Assembly (NCBI GenBank): GCA_019217005.1
Contig: JAHBNG010000065.1
Location: forward strand, 14,144-78,143
Length of the DNA: 64,000 nucleotides
Direction of reading: 5' to 3'
Origin: Chloroflexi bacterium TSY
GTDB taxonomy: Bacteria > Chloroflexota > Anaerolineae > Caldilineales > Caldilineaceae
The notes under the pieces are model-generated. The model saw only the letters and a list, made by a program, of their open reading frames with translations, did no database searches and had not been told where the DNA came from. The translations under genes and the position numbers were made by a program. This document shows positions 55,759-63,704 of the stretch, in pieces; positions within the stretch are counted from its first letter, which is position 1, and each line of letters begins with the position of its first letter.

Positions 55759-58077
55759 TCAATTTCTAACCCGAATGGTGGCATAGATATAGTCAATTGC
55801 GCGTACCGGCCTAACAGCAATATCTATCCGTGCATTTCCAGCTGCCACATCATTTTGCGACGCATAGACATCCACTTCAAAAGCAGGGCTAGATCCATCG
55901 ACCGAAGGTACCAAGGCCCCATCTCTCTCCATTTGGGTAAAGGTGGCCACGATCATTTGTTTCAAGGCATTTCGCGATTCGGCATTGTTGAGTTCGCCGA
56001 TAAACCGATCAGATATTTTTTTGACTTCTCTTATTGCCCTGTCAGCGACACGCACCACTGAGATTTGAAAACCATCTGTGGCAATACCCTTGAGGCAAAT
56101 GGTTCCACGGCCCCGCTTTTGCGCGATGACGCAGATATTGCCTTCAGGCCCGATGAGTTTATTCAAATCACTCTCTGAATAGACTGTCAATGGAACCCCT
56201 GGTTGGGCGATCGTCTTAAAAGTCGGCGATTGGAAATACTCGAGGTGACCTAATAGGCCAGCCATGGCCCCTTCTGCCCCCGAAGGCGCAACCAAAACAA
56301 AGCGCCGGTCTGCCACCTGACCAACATGATCAATAATTGCACTCGGATCGTCATTCGCTTCGGGTGGAACAGAACCAAGGACGATTCTGGGTTTCGCACC
56401 ATCCGCCTGGCCTCGAGCATGACCCAATAAGGATTGCTGAACCTGAATGCCGTTGAGATTGGTATCTTTCCATTCCTGTAAGCCTACCAAGACCATATCT
56501 ACATCATCTTCTTGGGCCAATGCGTCAATGGCTGCTTGCCAAGCCGACATGGCTGGGGCTGCGCCTTCACGTAAAGGGCGTGGCGTCATCGTGGCCACAG
56601 GCCAATGGGTTGCGAGCGCTCGAGTATATAAATCGAGCGCTCGCAACAGACCACTCCCCTCCTCCAGAACTGTGGGCAGGTAATTGGGATGATCGGGATC
56701 CATGGAGAGATTATCAAAAACCTCTTGTTCCTCGAAACCAGTATCCAGTTGCAAACCAATCGTTAGACGTACCGTATTGGGTTCTGCGCCATCCTCTACA
56801 TGCAGACGGATTCGATCGGCATCCGAGCCTTCCGTAGCCCGCAATTCCAAAATAGGATTAGAAGGGTTGTTTTGGCCAACATAGCGCCGCACTGATCCTG
56901 CATCCTGTCCCCCCGCTAAGTAGAAGGTATTCGCATCACCGACATCGGGCAAGGTAGCGGCGTCACCCACCAACGATGCTGTCAAGCTCGGATCACCATT
57001 CAGTGCCTCTGCAATCGCTGTTGCGGTGGATAGATCTTCATAATCATGTGTTCTTACACCCTCTTCCTGTACGGTAACCGTCACTGCTTGAGCTAGGTTT
57101 GCGGCTGCGCTTGGTGCCGGGGTGAGATTACCAAGGCGTTCTACCAAGATTGCTGGATCTTCATTGACGGTTTGGACCAATCCCGCAATTGAGGTCAGAT
57201 TTTCGTAGGTGCGTGCTGCTGCCCCCGGTGCTTCAACTATCACGTTAACGCCACCACTTCCATCATCCGTGATGGTGATGCGGATCGACGTGCCTTGTGC
57301 CCCTGTTTCAGCGGCCCGGATACGGACGGAGGGGTCACCATTTGTGTCACTCAGTACCAGCACTGCTCGACCTTGGCTGACTTCCAAGCTGATCCGGTTC
57401 CCGCCGCTTCCTGGTCGTAAGGCCGAGAGATCAATTAGGGATGCTGCGGCAGCAGTTAGGGTACCACTTGCCGCAGCCTCACTGACCGATGTCAGGGCTT
57501 CTAACGCCGAATCGAGATGGGGCAAATCCTCTTGAAAAACCGGATCGACTGCAACCAAAACCCCGCTATCCCGGTTTATGACTGTGAAGAGGTCATTATC
57601 ATCGCCTGGTCTAAGAATCATATTATCGTGACGTTCGATTGGGCGATCTTTGTATAAGACTTCCAGAGTCATCCGGCGCACAGTTCTTCGATCTGCCGCG
57701 AGACTTCGGATGACCCGTACGGACAAATCATTCCCCCAGGGTCCGACCGCTCTAGCTCTTAGCAGAGCCACTTGATCCCCTTCATCATCGTTCAGAGTCA
57801 CCGACGCAGCCTGTCCGGTCTCTGGGGCAACAGGTGATACGATCACCTCTGAAACCCCATTGATCAGAGCCGAAAGCGCTTCGGGAAAACTTAACCGCGT
57901 CGCAGGACCAAATAACTCAAAGAGTTCTTGCGAAGTCGTCACGCCCGCGACTCCCGATTCCGGGATCTGATCGACAACACCGACCGCACCCAAAATTCCT
58001 GAGCGAGCAGGTAAAGGGGGGGGAACATCAAAACGAGCCTCAACACTAACTCCTGGCACGATGAGTGTCCGCGGCAT
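55759..58077 (-). CDS. Contractile tail sheath protein with internal insertions
   Basis: 772 residues, larger than most sheath proteins (350-500). N-terminus MPRTLIVPGVSVEARFDVPP and LPARSGILGAVGVVDQIPES (sheath N-terminal domain) with FELFGPATRLSFPEALSALI; the conserved C-terminal half is SESDLNKLIGPEGNICVIAQ, KISDRFIGELNNAESRNALK, TFTQMERDGALVPSVDGSSP and VRPVRAIDYIYATIRVRN, the strand-exchange end. Between about residues 80 and 420 are three related beta-rich modules beginning LRARAVGPWGNDLSVRV, IRAAETGAQGTSIRITI and LRATEGSDADRIRLHV, probably surface domains. An ATG at 58128 exists, but ATG at 58077 has AAGGAGG. First large gene of the operon. Confidence 0.9.
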   Translation of the reverse strand: MPRTLIVPGVSVEARFDVPPPLPARSGILGAVGVVDQIPESGVAGVTTSQELFELFGPATRLSFPEALSALINGVSEVIVSPVAPETGQAASVTLNDDEGDQVALLRARAVGPWGNDLSVRVIRSLAADRRTVRRMTLEVLYKDRPIERHDNMILRPGDDNDLFTVINRDSGVLVAVDPVFQEDLPHLDSALEALTSVSEAAASGTLTAAAASLIDLSALRPGSGGNRISLEVSQGRAVLVLSDTNGDPSVRIRAAETGAQGTSIRITITDDGSGGVNVIVEAPGAAARTYENLTSIAGLVQTVNEDPAILVERLGNLTPAPSAAANLAQAVTVTVQEEGVRTHDYEDLSTATAIAEALNGDPSLTASLVGDAATLPDVGDANTFYLAGGQDAGSVRRYVGQNNPSNPILELRATEGSDADRIRLHVEDGAEPNTVRLTIGLQLDTGFEEQEVFDNLSMDPDHPNYLPTVLEEGSGLLRALDLYTRALATHWPVATMTPRPLREGAAPAMSAWQAAIDALAQEDDVDMVLVGLQEWKDTNLNGIQVQQSLLGHARGQADGAKPRIVLGSVPPEANDDPSAIIDHVGQVADRRFVLVAPSGAEGAMAGLLGHLEYFQSPTFKTIAQPGVPLTVYSESDLNKLIGPEGNICVIAQKRGRGTICLKGIATDGFQISVVRVADRAIREVKKISDRFIGELNNAESRNALKQMIVATFTQMERDGALVPSVDGSSPAFEVDVYASQNDVAAGNARIDIAVRPVRAIDYIYATIRVRN

Positions 58078-58183
58078 AACATGCCTCCTTGTAAGATAAG
58101 AGCCAGAGACACCATTCATCTCTAGCATTTGAAATAATGGGAATCTCTGGCAATCTGATAATCCACTACCTGTTCATCTTTGT

Positions 58184-58387
58184 CTAGCTGTTTGGCGACA
58201 TGCCTAGCTGTTTCAGGCATTCGTCGATAAACTTAATAATGTCCGTTAGCTCTGTAATGTATTGTCGTTGGCCGCTAGAGACATGCTCAACAACCCCTCG
58301 CAACTCCACGGGTGCATCCACGATTTCCCGCCGCTCCAGCCAGATGCGCACGACGAACGCCTCAGTTTGATCTCTAAATAAGGGCAT
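58184..58387 (-). CDS. Small conserved-looking protein at the head of the tail operon
   Basis: 67 residues: FVVRIWLERREIVDAPVELR, GVVEHVSSGQRQYITELTDI, IKFIDECLKQLG. From memory, small proteins of this pattern (RIW...RG.I.HV.SG.R.Y) occur in Actinobacteria and Chloroflexota, but I cannot name the function. A weak ribosome site precedes the ATG at 58387. It lies between a terminator (58425-58461) and the sheath gene, on the same strand, and could be a regulator or assembly factor of the operon. Confidence 0.65.
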   Translation of the reverse strand: MPLFRDQTEAFVVRIWLERREIVDAPVELRGVVEHVSSGQRQYITELTDIIKFIDECLKQLGMSPNS

Positions 58388-58424
58388 AGGACGTTCCCGC
58401 GGCCCAGGGGAGGAAGATTCTATG

Positions 58425-58461
58425 AAACAAAAATGCTGCTATCGAGTCAGATAGCAGCATT
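58425..58461 (-). terminator. Intrinsic terminator after the BTAD regulator gene
   Basis: AATGCTGCTATC, loop of six, GATAGCAGCATT: a perfect 12-bp stem followed on the minus strand by TTTTTGTTTC. It separates the regulator transcript from the tail-like operon, which must therefore have its own promoter between about 58390 and 58425. Confidence 0.8.
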
Positions 58462-58542
58462 GTAGCAGGCGGGCGTCACCTAGCCGTTGCTCAGGCGTTA
58501 CCCAAGCGTCACCAGGCGTAAAAAGATGGAATTGGTCGGATT

Positions 58543-59475
58543 TTATTCAGTTTCGGGATCGTCACAATCAGCCGCGAATGATTGGACAAGTTCCAGTGCA
58601 CTCTGCATCTGCGCATGCGCCTTATCCAAGTGCTGCATGGCTTGCTTGAGTTCGAATAATGCCAACTGGGCGGTAACCGGATCTGGGTTGGTGCGATGCG
58701 ACCCATGGCGACGCGTGGATACAGACGCAATGCGGTGGTACAGGTTCCGAGTTTCTGCCATAGGCTCAATTCCGAGTTGTTGTTCAAGAATCTGGCGACA
58801 CATCTCATACTGCCGGATAGCCAGTGGTCGTTGACCACTGGCCGCATAGAGGCGCATCATGCCACGATGTGTCTGTTCACGCAGCGGATCCAACTCGAGA
58901 ATCCGTCGCCCGTAGACCAGGCTCTTGTCAAAGAGCTCATGTTGAGCAAAGTAGTGCATCAACTGTGCTAAGGTTGACAGATATGTTTCGCGTAGTTGTT
59001 CACGTTCACGTAGCGCCCAGTCATCATAAAATTCTTCCAGTAGATCTCCGTGATACAGATCCAATGCACGCTCCGAAATGGCGACCTCTTCTTCGCTTAT
59101 GAGATCGACAGGTTTCTGGACAATTGGATCGACGGCGACTCTAAACTCTTCGACATCCAGCCAATAGTGGCTATCCCAGTTAAAACCAATCTCTCCTGTT
59201 GGCGTCGTCACCAAGTAAAGACCCCTGGTCGCTTCCTCGGCTTCGAGCAAGTGTCGCAGTCGCCAGAGCGTTGAACGCAAGCACTGACGCGCACGTGTTT
59301 CACTCTTTTCGGCCCAGAATATGCCGATCAGATGCTCTCGTGAGAAGAACTGACGTGGCTGTAGCATGAAGTATGCAAGCAGAAGTTGGTTGGCGCGCTG
59401 CAAATTGAGTGGTGTAGTTACATGAGGCAAAGATATTTGTACACTCCCGAACAGTTGAACGTGTAGAGTCTGCAT
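58543..59475 (-). CDS. BTAD-domain transcriptional regulator (SARP-like)
   Basis: 310 residues. An OmpR-like winged-helix start (LHVQLFGSVQISLPHVTTPL, LLLAYFMLQPRQFFSREHLI, ARQCLRSTLWRLRHLLEAEE) followed by the bacterial transcriptional activation domain of TPR-like helices (ALDLYHGDLLEEFYDDWALR, RRILELDPLREQTHRGMMRL, ASGQRPLAIRQYEMCRQILE). A helical C-terminus of about 50 residues follows. ATG at 59475 has AAGGAGG; an in-frame start at 59550 is less likely. Such regulators often activate neighbouring operons, so control of the tail genes is plausible but unproven. Confidence 0.88.
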   Translation of the reverse strand: MQTLHVQLFGSVQISLPHVTTPLNLQRANQLLLAYFMLQPRQFFSREHLIGIFWAEKSETRARQCLRSTLWRLRHLLEAEEATRGLYLVTTPTGEIGFNWDSHYWLDVEEFRVAVDPIVQKPVDLISEEEVAISERALDLYHGDLLEEFYDDWALREREQLRETYLSTLAQLMHYFAQHELFDKSLVYGRRILELDPLREQTHRGMMRLYAASGQRPLAIRQYEMCRQILEQQLGIEPMAETRNLYHRIASVSTRRHGSHRTNPDPVTAQLALFELKQAMQHLDKAHAQMQSALELVQSFAADCDDPETE

Positions 59476-59665
59476 GTTGGACCTCCTTGCCGACGATTTC
59501 CAGAATCCTTTTGCTTTGATTCCTTTCATTTTATAAATCAGAATGTACATTTGTCACAATGAAAACTGAACAGCTAATTGCATTCAGGTAAGGATCTTTT
59601 CTGCAATGGTCTAACTGCCCTTTGAGACAAATACAGGGTATATTACTCTAATTCATAAATTATTT

Positions 59666-59820
59666 GGGGTGGTTCATTTTAGGCGGACAATTAGGTTTAC
59701 ATTTTTGCAAAGAGAAAAGATGTTTATATTTTCTACTTTGAGCCATGCTCAGGCAGAAAATGACCTCATATAGATTTTTATCTATGTATCAAAAGTGTAA
59801 ACCTAATTCTGAACCACCCC
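59666..59820 (-). mobile_element. 155-bp MITE family, copy 4
   Basis: Same orientation as copy 3. AATTATTT is repeated at 59658-59665 and 59821-59828. Intergenic. Confidence 0.92.
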
Positions 59821-59828
59821 AATTATTT

Positions 59829-60106
59829 CGTTAGAAAAGGAAACCGCCATCAGGTGGGAGAATCATCTGGTCAACTGACTAGTACATCTTTCAGTAAATA
59901 GCACAGCAGTTTAGTGCGTTGACTACCTCTGAGAAACAGCTTGGAAAACCTGTTGCGAACTTCTGCTGGCATTTACTAGTGCTTCATCCAGACCTCAAAT
60001 TCGGTCTCCGCAGTGGGAAAGATCTGGATTTTAGCATTGACGATGCACTGGTGCTGGTACAACAAAACTCATAGAGCGCAAATGATCTTTATTACATAGA
60101 GATTCA
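59829..60106. other. Intergenic region
   Basis: No gene seen. Contains the 98-bp repeat at 59882-59979. Confidence 0.6.
59882..59979. repeat. 98-bp dispersed repeat, copy 2
   Basis: GTACATCTTTCAGTAAATAG ... AACTTCTGCTGGCATTTACTAG; same length as 55656-55753. Confidence 0.8.
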
Positions 60107-60970
60107 CTATCCTTTCATGCCGGAAAGCACAACACCTTGGATGAAGTATTTTTGTAAGACCAGAAAGACTGCCACCACTGGTACGGTCGCTACAGTGGAG
60201 ACAGCCATGATATAGGTCCAATATGGTTCGCGCATCGGTTGGGTAAAGACCGTCATCCCCACTGGTAAGGTGAAGAGATGACCCTTATTGACCACAATGA
60301 GGGGCCACAAAAAATTATTCCAACTGCCCAAGAAGGTGATGATAGCCAGGGATGCCAGCGGGGGTTTCAACAACGGGAGCACCACGCGCCAGAAGATACC
60401 CGGTTCGCTACAGCCGTCAATGCGGGCCGCATCAAGCAGTTCGTCGGGCAGGGTCAGGCAAAACTGACGCATGAGGAAGACCCCAAAGGCGCTGAGCGCA
60501 CCGGGGATAATCAGTCCGGCATAATTATTCACCCAACCCAGGCTGTAAACGACAATATAGAGCGGAATGAGCAGCACTTGAAACGGGATCATCATTGTGC
60601 TGAGGACAAGCAGAAAGCAGATATTGCGTCCGGGAAAGGTAAATTTGGCAAACCCATATCCTGCCAGAGCGCTAAAAAAGAGTGTCGTCAAGACCACGGA
60701 GACGGCGACAACAAGGCTGTTGTAGAAATACCGTCCAAAGGGGGCCGCGGCGAAGGCATTCGGATAGTTTCCCGGTTTGAACTGCTGGGGAATCCAGTGG
60801 ATGGGAATGGCAAACACCTCGGCTTCCGCTTTGAAGCTAGTTGTCACCATGTAGTAGACGGGCAGGCAAAAGACGAGCAATCCAAGAATCGCCAGTCCAT
60901 AGATCGCCAGTTGCTCAAGCCCACGTGCAACATAATAGGAACCAGAATGGCGGGAAGTTCTCTGTATCAC
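60107..60970 (-). CDS. Sugar ABC transporter permease, MalG-like
   Basis: 287 residues with six membrane segments. GYGFAKFTFPGRN and the EAA loop ELLDAARIDGCSEPGIFWRV VLPLLKP are the MalG/CUT1 signatures, which contact the ATPase; LGSWNNFLWPL lies in the last third. The start is GTG at 60970, after GAGG. It is the third gene of a binding protein-MalF-MalG operon. No MalK-like ATPase gene is in the window; CUT1 systems often share one encoded elsewhere. Confidence 0.93.
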   Translation of the reverse strand: MIQRTSRHSGSYYVARGLEQLAIYGLAILGLLVFCLPVYYMVTTSFKAEAEVFAIPIHWIPQQFKPGNYPNAFAAAPFGRYFYNSLVVAVSVVLTTLFFSALAGYGFAKFTFPGRNICFLLVLSTMMIPFQVLLIPLYIVVYSLGWVNNYAGLIIPGALSAFGVFLMRQFCLTLPDELLDAARIDGCSEPGIFWRVVLPLLKPPLASLAIITFLGSWNNFLWPLIVVNKGHLFTLPVGMTVFTQPMREPYWTYIMAVSTVATVPVVAVFLVLQKYFIQGVVLSGMKG

Positions 60971-60984
60971 GGGGTTGCCTCAAT

Positions 60985-61941
60985 CTATGTATAGCTAGTC
61001 TCTTCTGACCGCACACCACGGATCTGGATCACAGTAATGATGATGATAACGACAAACATCACGACCGACATAGCCGAGGCAACACCCATGCGGAAGTAGC
61101 TGAAGCCATAGTTGTAGGCCAAGAGCGCAATGGTCGTCGTGACGTTGCTAGGGCCACCCTTGGTCATGATAAATTGCAGCGAAAATGCCTGGAGTGATGC
61201 AATGGTGGAGACGACAACCACAAATAGTGTAGTGGGGCGCAAAAGGGGTAACGTGATATTCCAAAATCCCTGCCAACGCCCAGCCCCGTCGATAAGAGCA
61301 GCTTCATAAAATTCTCGGGGAATGCCAACCAACCCGGCAATCCAGATGATCATAAAGAAGGGGATACCCGCCCAATCATCGACCACAATCAGGGCCAGAG
61401 GGGTCAAACGGGCGTGAGAAAGCCAAAAGATTTCGGATTGACTTGTCCAAGGAGTAATCAAGGCGCTAGCCAACCCATTGGCATGTAGGAGCAGCTTCCA
61501 CACGAGAGAGACCACGACTCCAGAAAGCAAAACCGGCGTAAAATAGAGAACTTTGAAGACTTCGCGGCCCCAAAAGCTGCGGACAAAGAGCATGGCTAGG
61601 CCCAACGAGAGGATCCACTTCGGAACGGTTGTGCCCAGGACAAAGATAAGCGTGACCCAAAGTGCGTTCAAGAACTCTTTGTTGGAGGCCAAATCGATAA
61701 AATTTTTGAACCCCACAAAGACGGGCGGTTTGAGCAGCGTGTAGTCGGTCAGGCTCAAGTAGAAGCCGTTGATCATCGGATAGAGATTAAAGACAGCAAA
61801 AAAGAGCATGGCGGGAGCCACAAAGAGAATGCCATAAATGTTGCGCCGAAACAGAAGATTCCGGCGCAATGTTCTCACAAAGCTGGTTTGTGTCGTGGTC
61901 GAATACCTTCCCGTCTGAGGGGAGACTGATTGTTCCGCCAT
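60985..61941 (-). CDS. Sugar ABC transporter permease, MalF-like
   Basis: 318 residues. NLYPMINGFYLSLTDYTLLK and FVGFKNFIDL are the usual N-terminal region of CUT1 MalF-type permeases; the EAA loop is FYEAALIDGAGRWQGFWNIT; six membrane helices with a periplasmic loop. Follows the binding-protein gene by 20 bases and precedes the MalG-like gene by 14, so they form an operon. The ribosome site is weak. Substrate unknown; uptake of an oligosaccharide or glycerol-phosphate-like compound is usual for the family. Confidence 0.93.
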   Translation of the reverse strand: MAEQSVSPQTGRYSTTTQTSFVRTLRRNLLFRRNIYGILFVAPAMLFFAVFNLYPMINGFYLSLTDYTLLKPPVFVGFKNFIDLASNKEFLNALWVTLIFVLGTTVPKWILSLGLAMLFVRSFWGREVFKVLYFTPVLLSGVVVSLVWKLLLHANGLASALITPWTSQSEIFWLSHARLTPLALIVVDDWAGIPFFMIIWIAGLVGIPREFYEAALIDGAGRWQGFWNITLPLLRPTTLFVVVVSTIASLQAFSLQFIMTKGGPSNVTTTIALLAYNYGFSYFRMGVASAMSVVMFVVIIIITVIQIRGVRSEETSYT

Positions 61942-61961
61942 ATGTCGATATCAATTCATGT

Positions 61962-63266
61962 CTATTCTGAATCGGCTAAAATCTGATCGATCTCTTCCTG
62001 CGCAATGGTCAGGGATTCAGGAATAGCCATCCCTTCTACCAAACTTCGATCTCGCGCCCGCATCAGGGCATCAGCCACCTCAGTGAAACGGGGTACGCGA
62101 GGGGAATACATACTCACCGACATTTCGTCTAGGAAGAGGTCCAGATGTTCAATGGACTGGAACACCTCCGATTCAGCCAACACCTTCTGCGGCTGGAGTA
62201 GCCCCGTATTCTCCATATAGTCGATGGGGTGTGAATCAAGATACCAGGCCAACTTCCAAGCAGCTTCTTGAACCTCTGTCGATGATCGGGCATTGACCAT
62301 GTGAAAGTAGGCGTATGTGTCAAAATGGTTCTGGTTCACGGCACCTTCCCAAACCGGCACTTTCTTGACCGTGTAATCGATGCCAGCTTCTTCTACTAAA
62401 GGTTTAGCCCAAGATCCCATGCCACACTTGATCGCCGCCGTTCCAGCGATAAATTCAGAGGTTTGGCCCGTCCAATAAGAAGGACCGCCAAGTTTATGCT
62501 CATTGGCCCAATCTATCCAGTATTGCATCGCCTTCTCAGCTTCTGGCGTCAATAGGTCAAGCTCCGAACCACCAAGCTGCCGCACCATTGCACCCCATTG
62601 CAAAAACATCCAAGCTGAGCCACCCCAGTCGAAGTCAAAGCCCATTTGGACTAGTTTGCCATCATCATCGCGTTTGGTGAGTTGAGTCGCCACATTCAGC
62701 ATCTCTTCCCACGTTTCTGGAAAATCTGCATCTGGATCGAGACCGGCTTCTTCAAAGAGAGCCTTGTTAACATAACAAGCGTAAATGCTCACTTCGTTGG
62801 GAATGCCATAAAGCTGGCCCTCAAAGGTTGCTCCTTGCAATGTGTTTTCAGGAGCGACATAGAGATCCATTAGCTCCTGAGTGGAACCAAAGCCTAATAC
62901 TTCTGCGTTCAGCGGCACAATTGCCTCTTCGGCATAGAAAGTTCCAATGTCGCCATTCCATTGCGCAAAGAGATCGGGACCAGTGCCTGCTGCCAAAGCC
63001 GTACGCAGTTTTGCGCTAAAGTCACTGGGAATGACCTCGTATTCGACCACAATATCGGGGTTTTCTTGCATGAATTGCTCAATATATTTCTTGTCCAATT
63101 CAACGCGCGGCTCAAAATTGTGCGCCCAGTAGACGACCTTAACCGGGCCCTCCGATGTGCCTTCTGCGGCTCCGTCCGTTGGTGCAACAGGGACACAGGC
63201 CGTGAGCAATATCATTAGGACAGAAACGAACCAAAGTAGAACGACGTGAAGGGTGCGAGAGTGCAT
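61962..63266 (-). CDS. Sugar ABC solute-binding lipoprotein (SBP family 1)
   Basis: 434 residues. The signal peptide ends in LLTACVPVAP, a lipobox, so the protein is lipid-anchored outside the membrane. KKYIEQFMQENPDIVVEYEV, GTGPDLFAQWNGD, YGIPNEVSIYACYVNKALFE and TWEEMLNVATQLTKRDDDGK are family-1 features. ATG at 63266 follows AAGGAGG. First gene of the importer operon with MalF- and MalG-like permeases. Unlike the sugar-binding remnant at 25093 it is complete. Confidence 0.93.
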   Translation of the reverse strand: MHSRTLHVVLLWFVSVLMILLTACVPVAPTDGAAEGTSEGPVKVVYWAHNFEPRVELDKKYIEQFMQENPDIVVEYEVIPSDFSAKLRTALAAGTGPDLFAQWNGDIGTFYAEEAIVPLNAEVLGFGSTQELMDLYVAPENTLQGATFEGQLYGIPNEVSIYACYVNKALFEEAGLDPDADFPETWEEMLNVATQLTKRDDDGKLVQMGFDFDWGGSAWMFLQWGAMVRQLGGSELDLLTPEAEKAMQYWIDWANEHKLGGPSYWTGQTSEFIAGTAAIKCGMGSWAKPLVEEAGIDYTVKKVPVWEGAVNQNHFDTYAYFHMVNARSSTEVQEAAWKLAWYLDSHPIDYMENTGLLQPQKVLAESEVFQSIEHLDLFLDEMSVSMYSPRVPRFTEVADALMRARDRSLVEGMAIPESLTIAQEEIDQILADSE

Positions 63267-63704
63267 GGGTATTCCTCCTTGTTAAGTAATGCCGATGTAA
63301 AAGCAGAACGATACAACAGTCAAACAAAGAAAATTGGATTGTGGCTGTCCGGTAAGTGATAGATAGTCAACGAATGTAAGATTCTCAAGCTACGACCAGA
63401 GTCTATACAAATCGCGTCACTAAACACGCAGCCACGACCAAAATTGCTGTCTTCGGAGAAAGCCAACCACTGGAGAAATTCGGGAGTGTGTACCAAAGTG
63501 TGTAAATGCAACAGTTCTCTGAATGAGCAGTGTTCATTTACACACTTTGTGGTACACACTCAGAAATTTCAGTATAACATTGTGTCAATCGGTCGTCAAA
63601 CAACGCAAGATAGTTTCCTTTGCCCTCTGCATCCAACCCAGCTTGCAAAATAAACGGATGTCCAATTCCTACTGGGATGTACCTCTACATAGGCTGCAGC
63701 GTTA
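63267..63704. other. Intergenic region with one palindromic repeat
   Basis: 438 bases; no gene seen. Contains the 74-bp repeat at 63486-63559. The promoter of the importer operon must lie here, but I see no convincing boxes. Confidence 0.6.
63486..63559. repeat. 75-bp palindromic repeat, copy 2
   Basis: GTGTGTACCAAAGTGTG and CACACTTTGTGGTACACAC are inverted ends; compare 11424-11498. Confidence 0.75.

Noticed and set aside
47116..58387. Tail genes as part of a prophage
   Set aside because: No capsid, portal, terminase, lysis, replication or integrase genes are in or beside the cluster; the content fits a tail-like machine.
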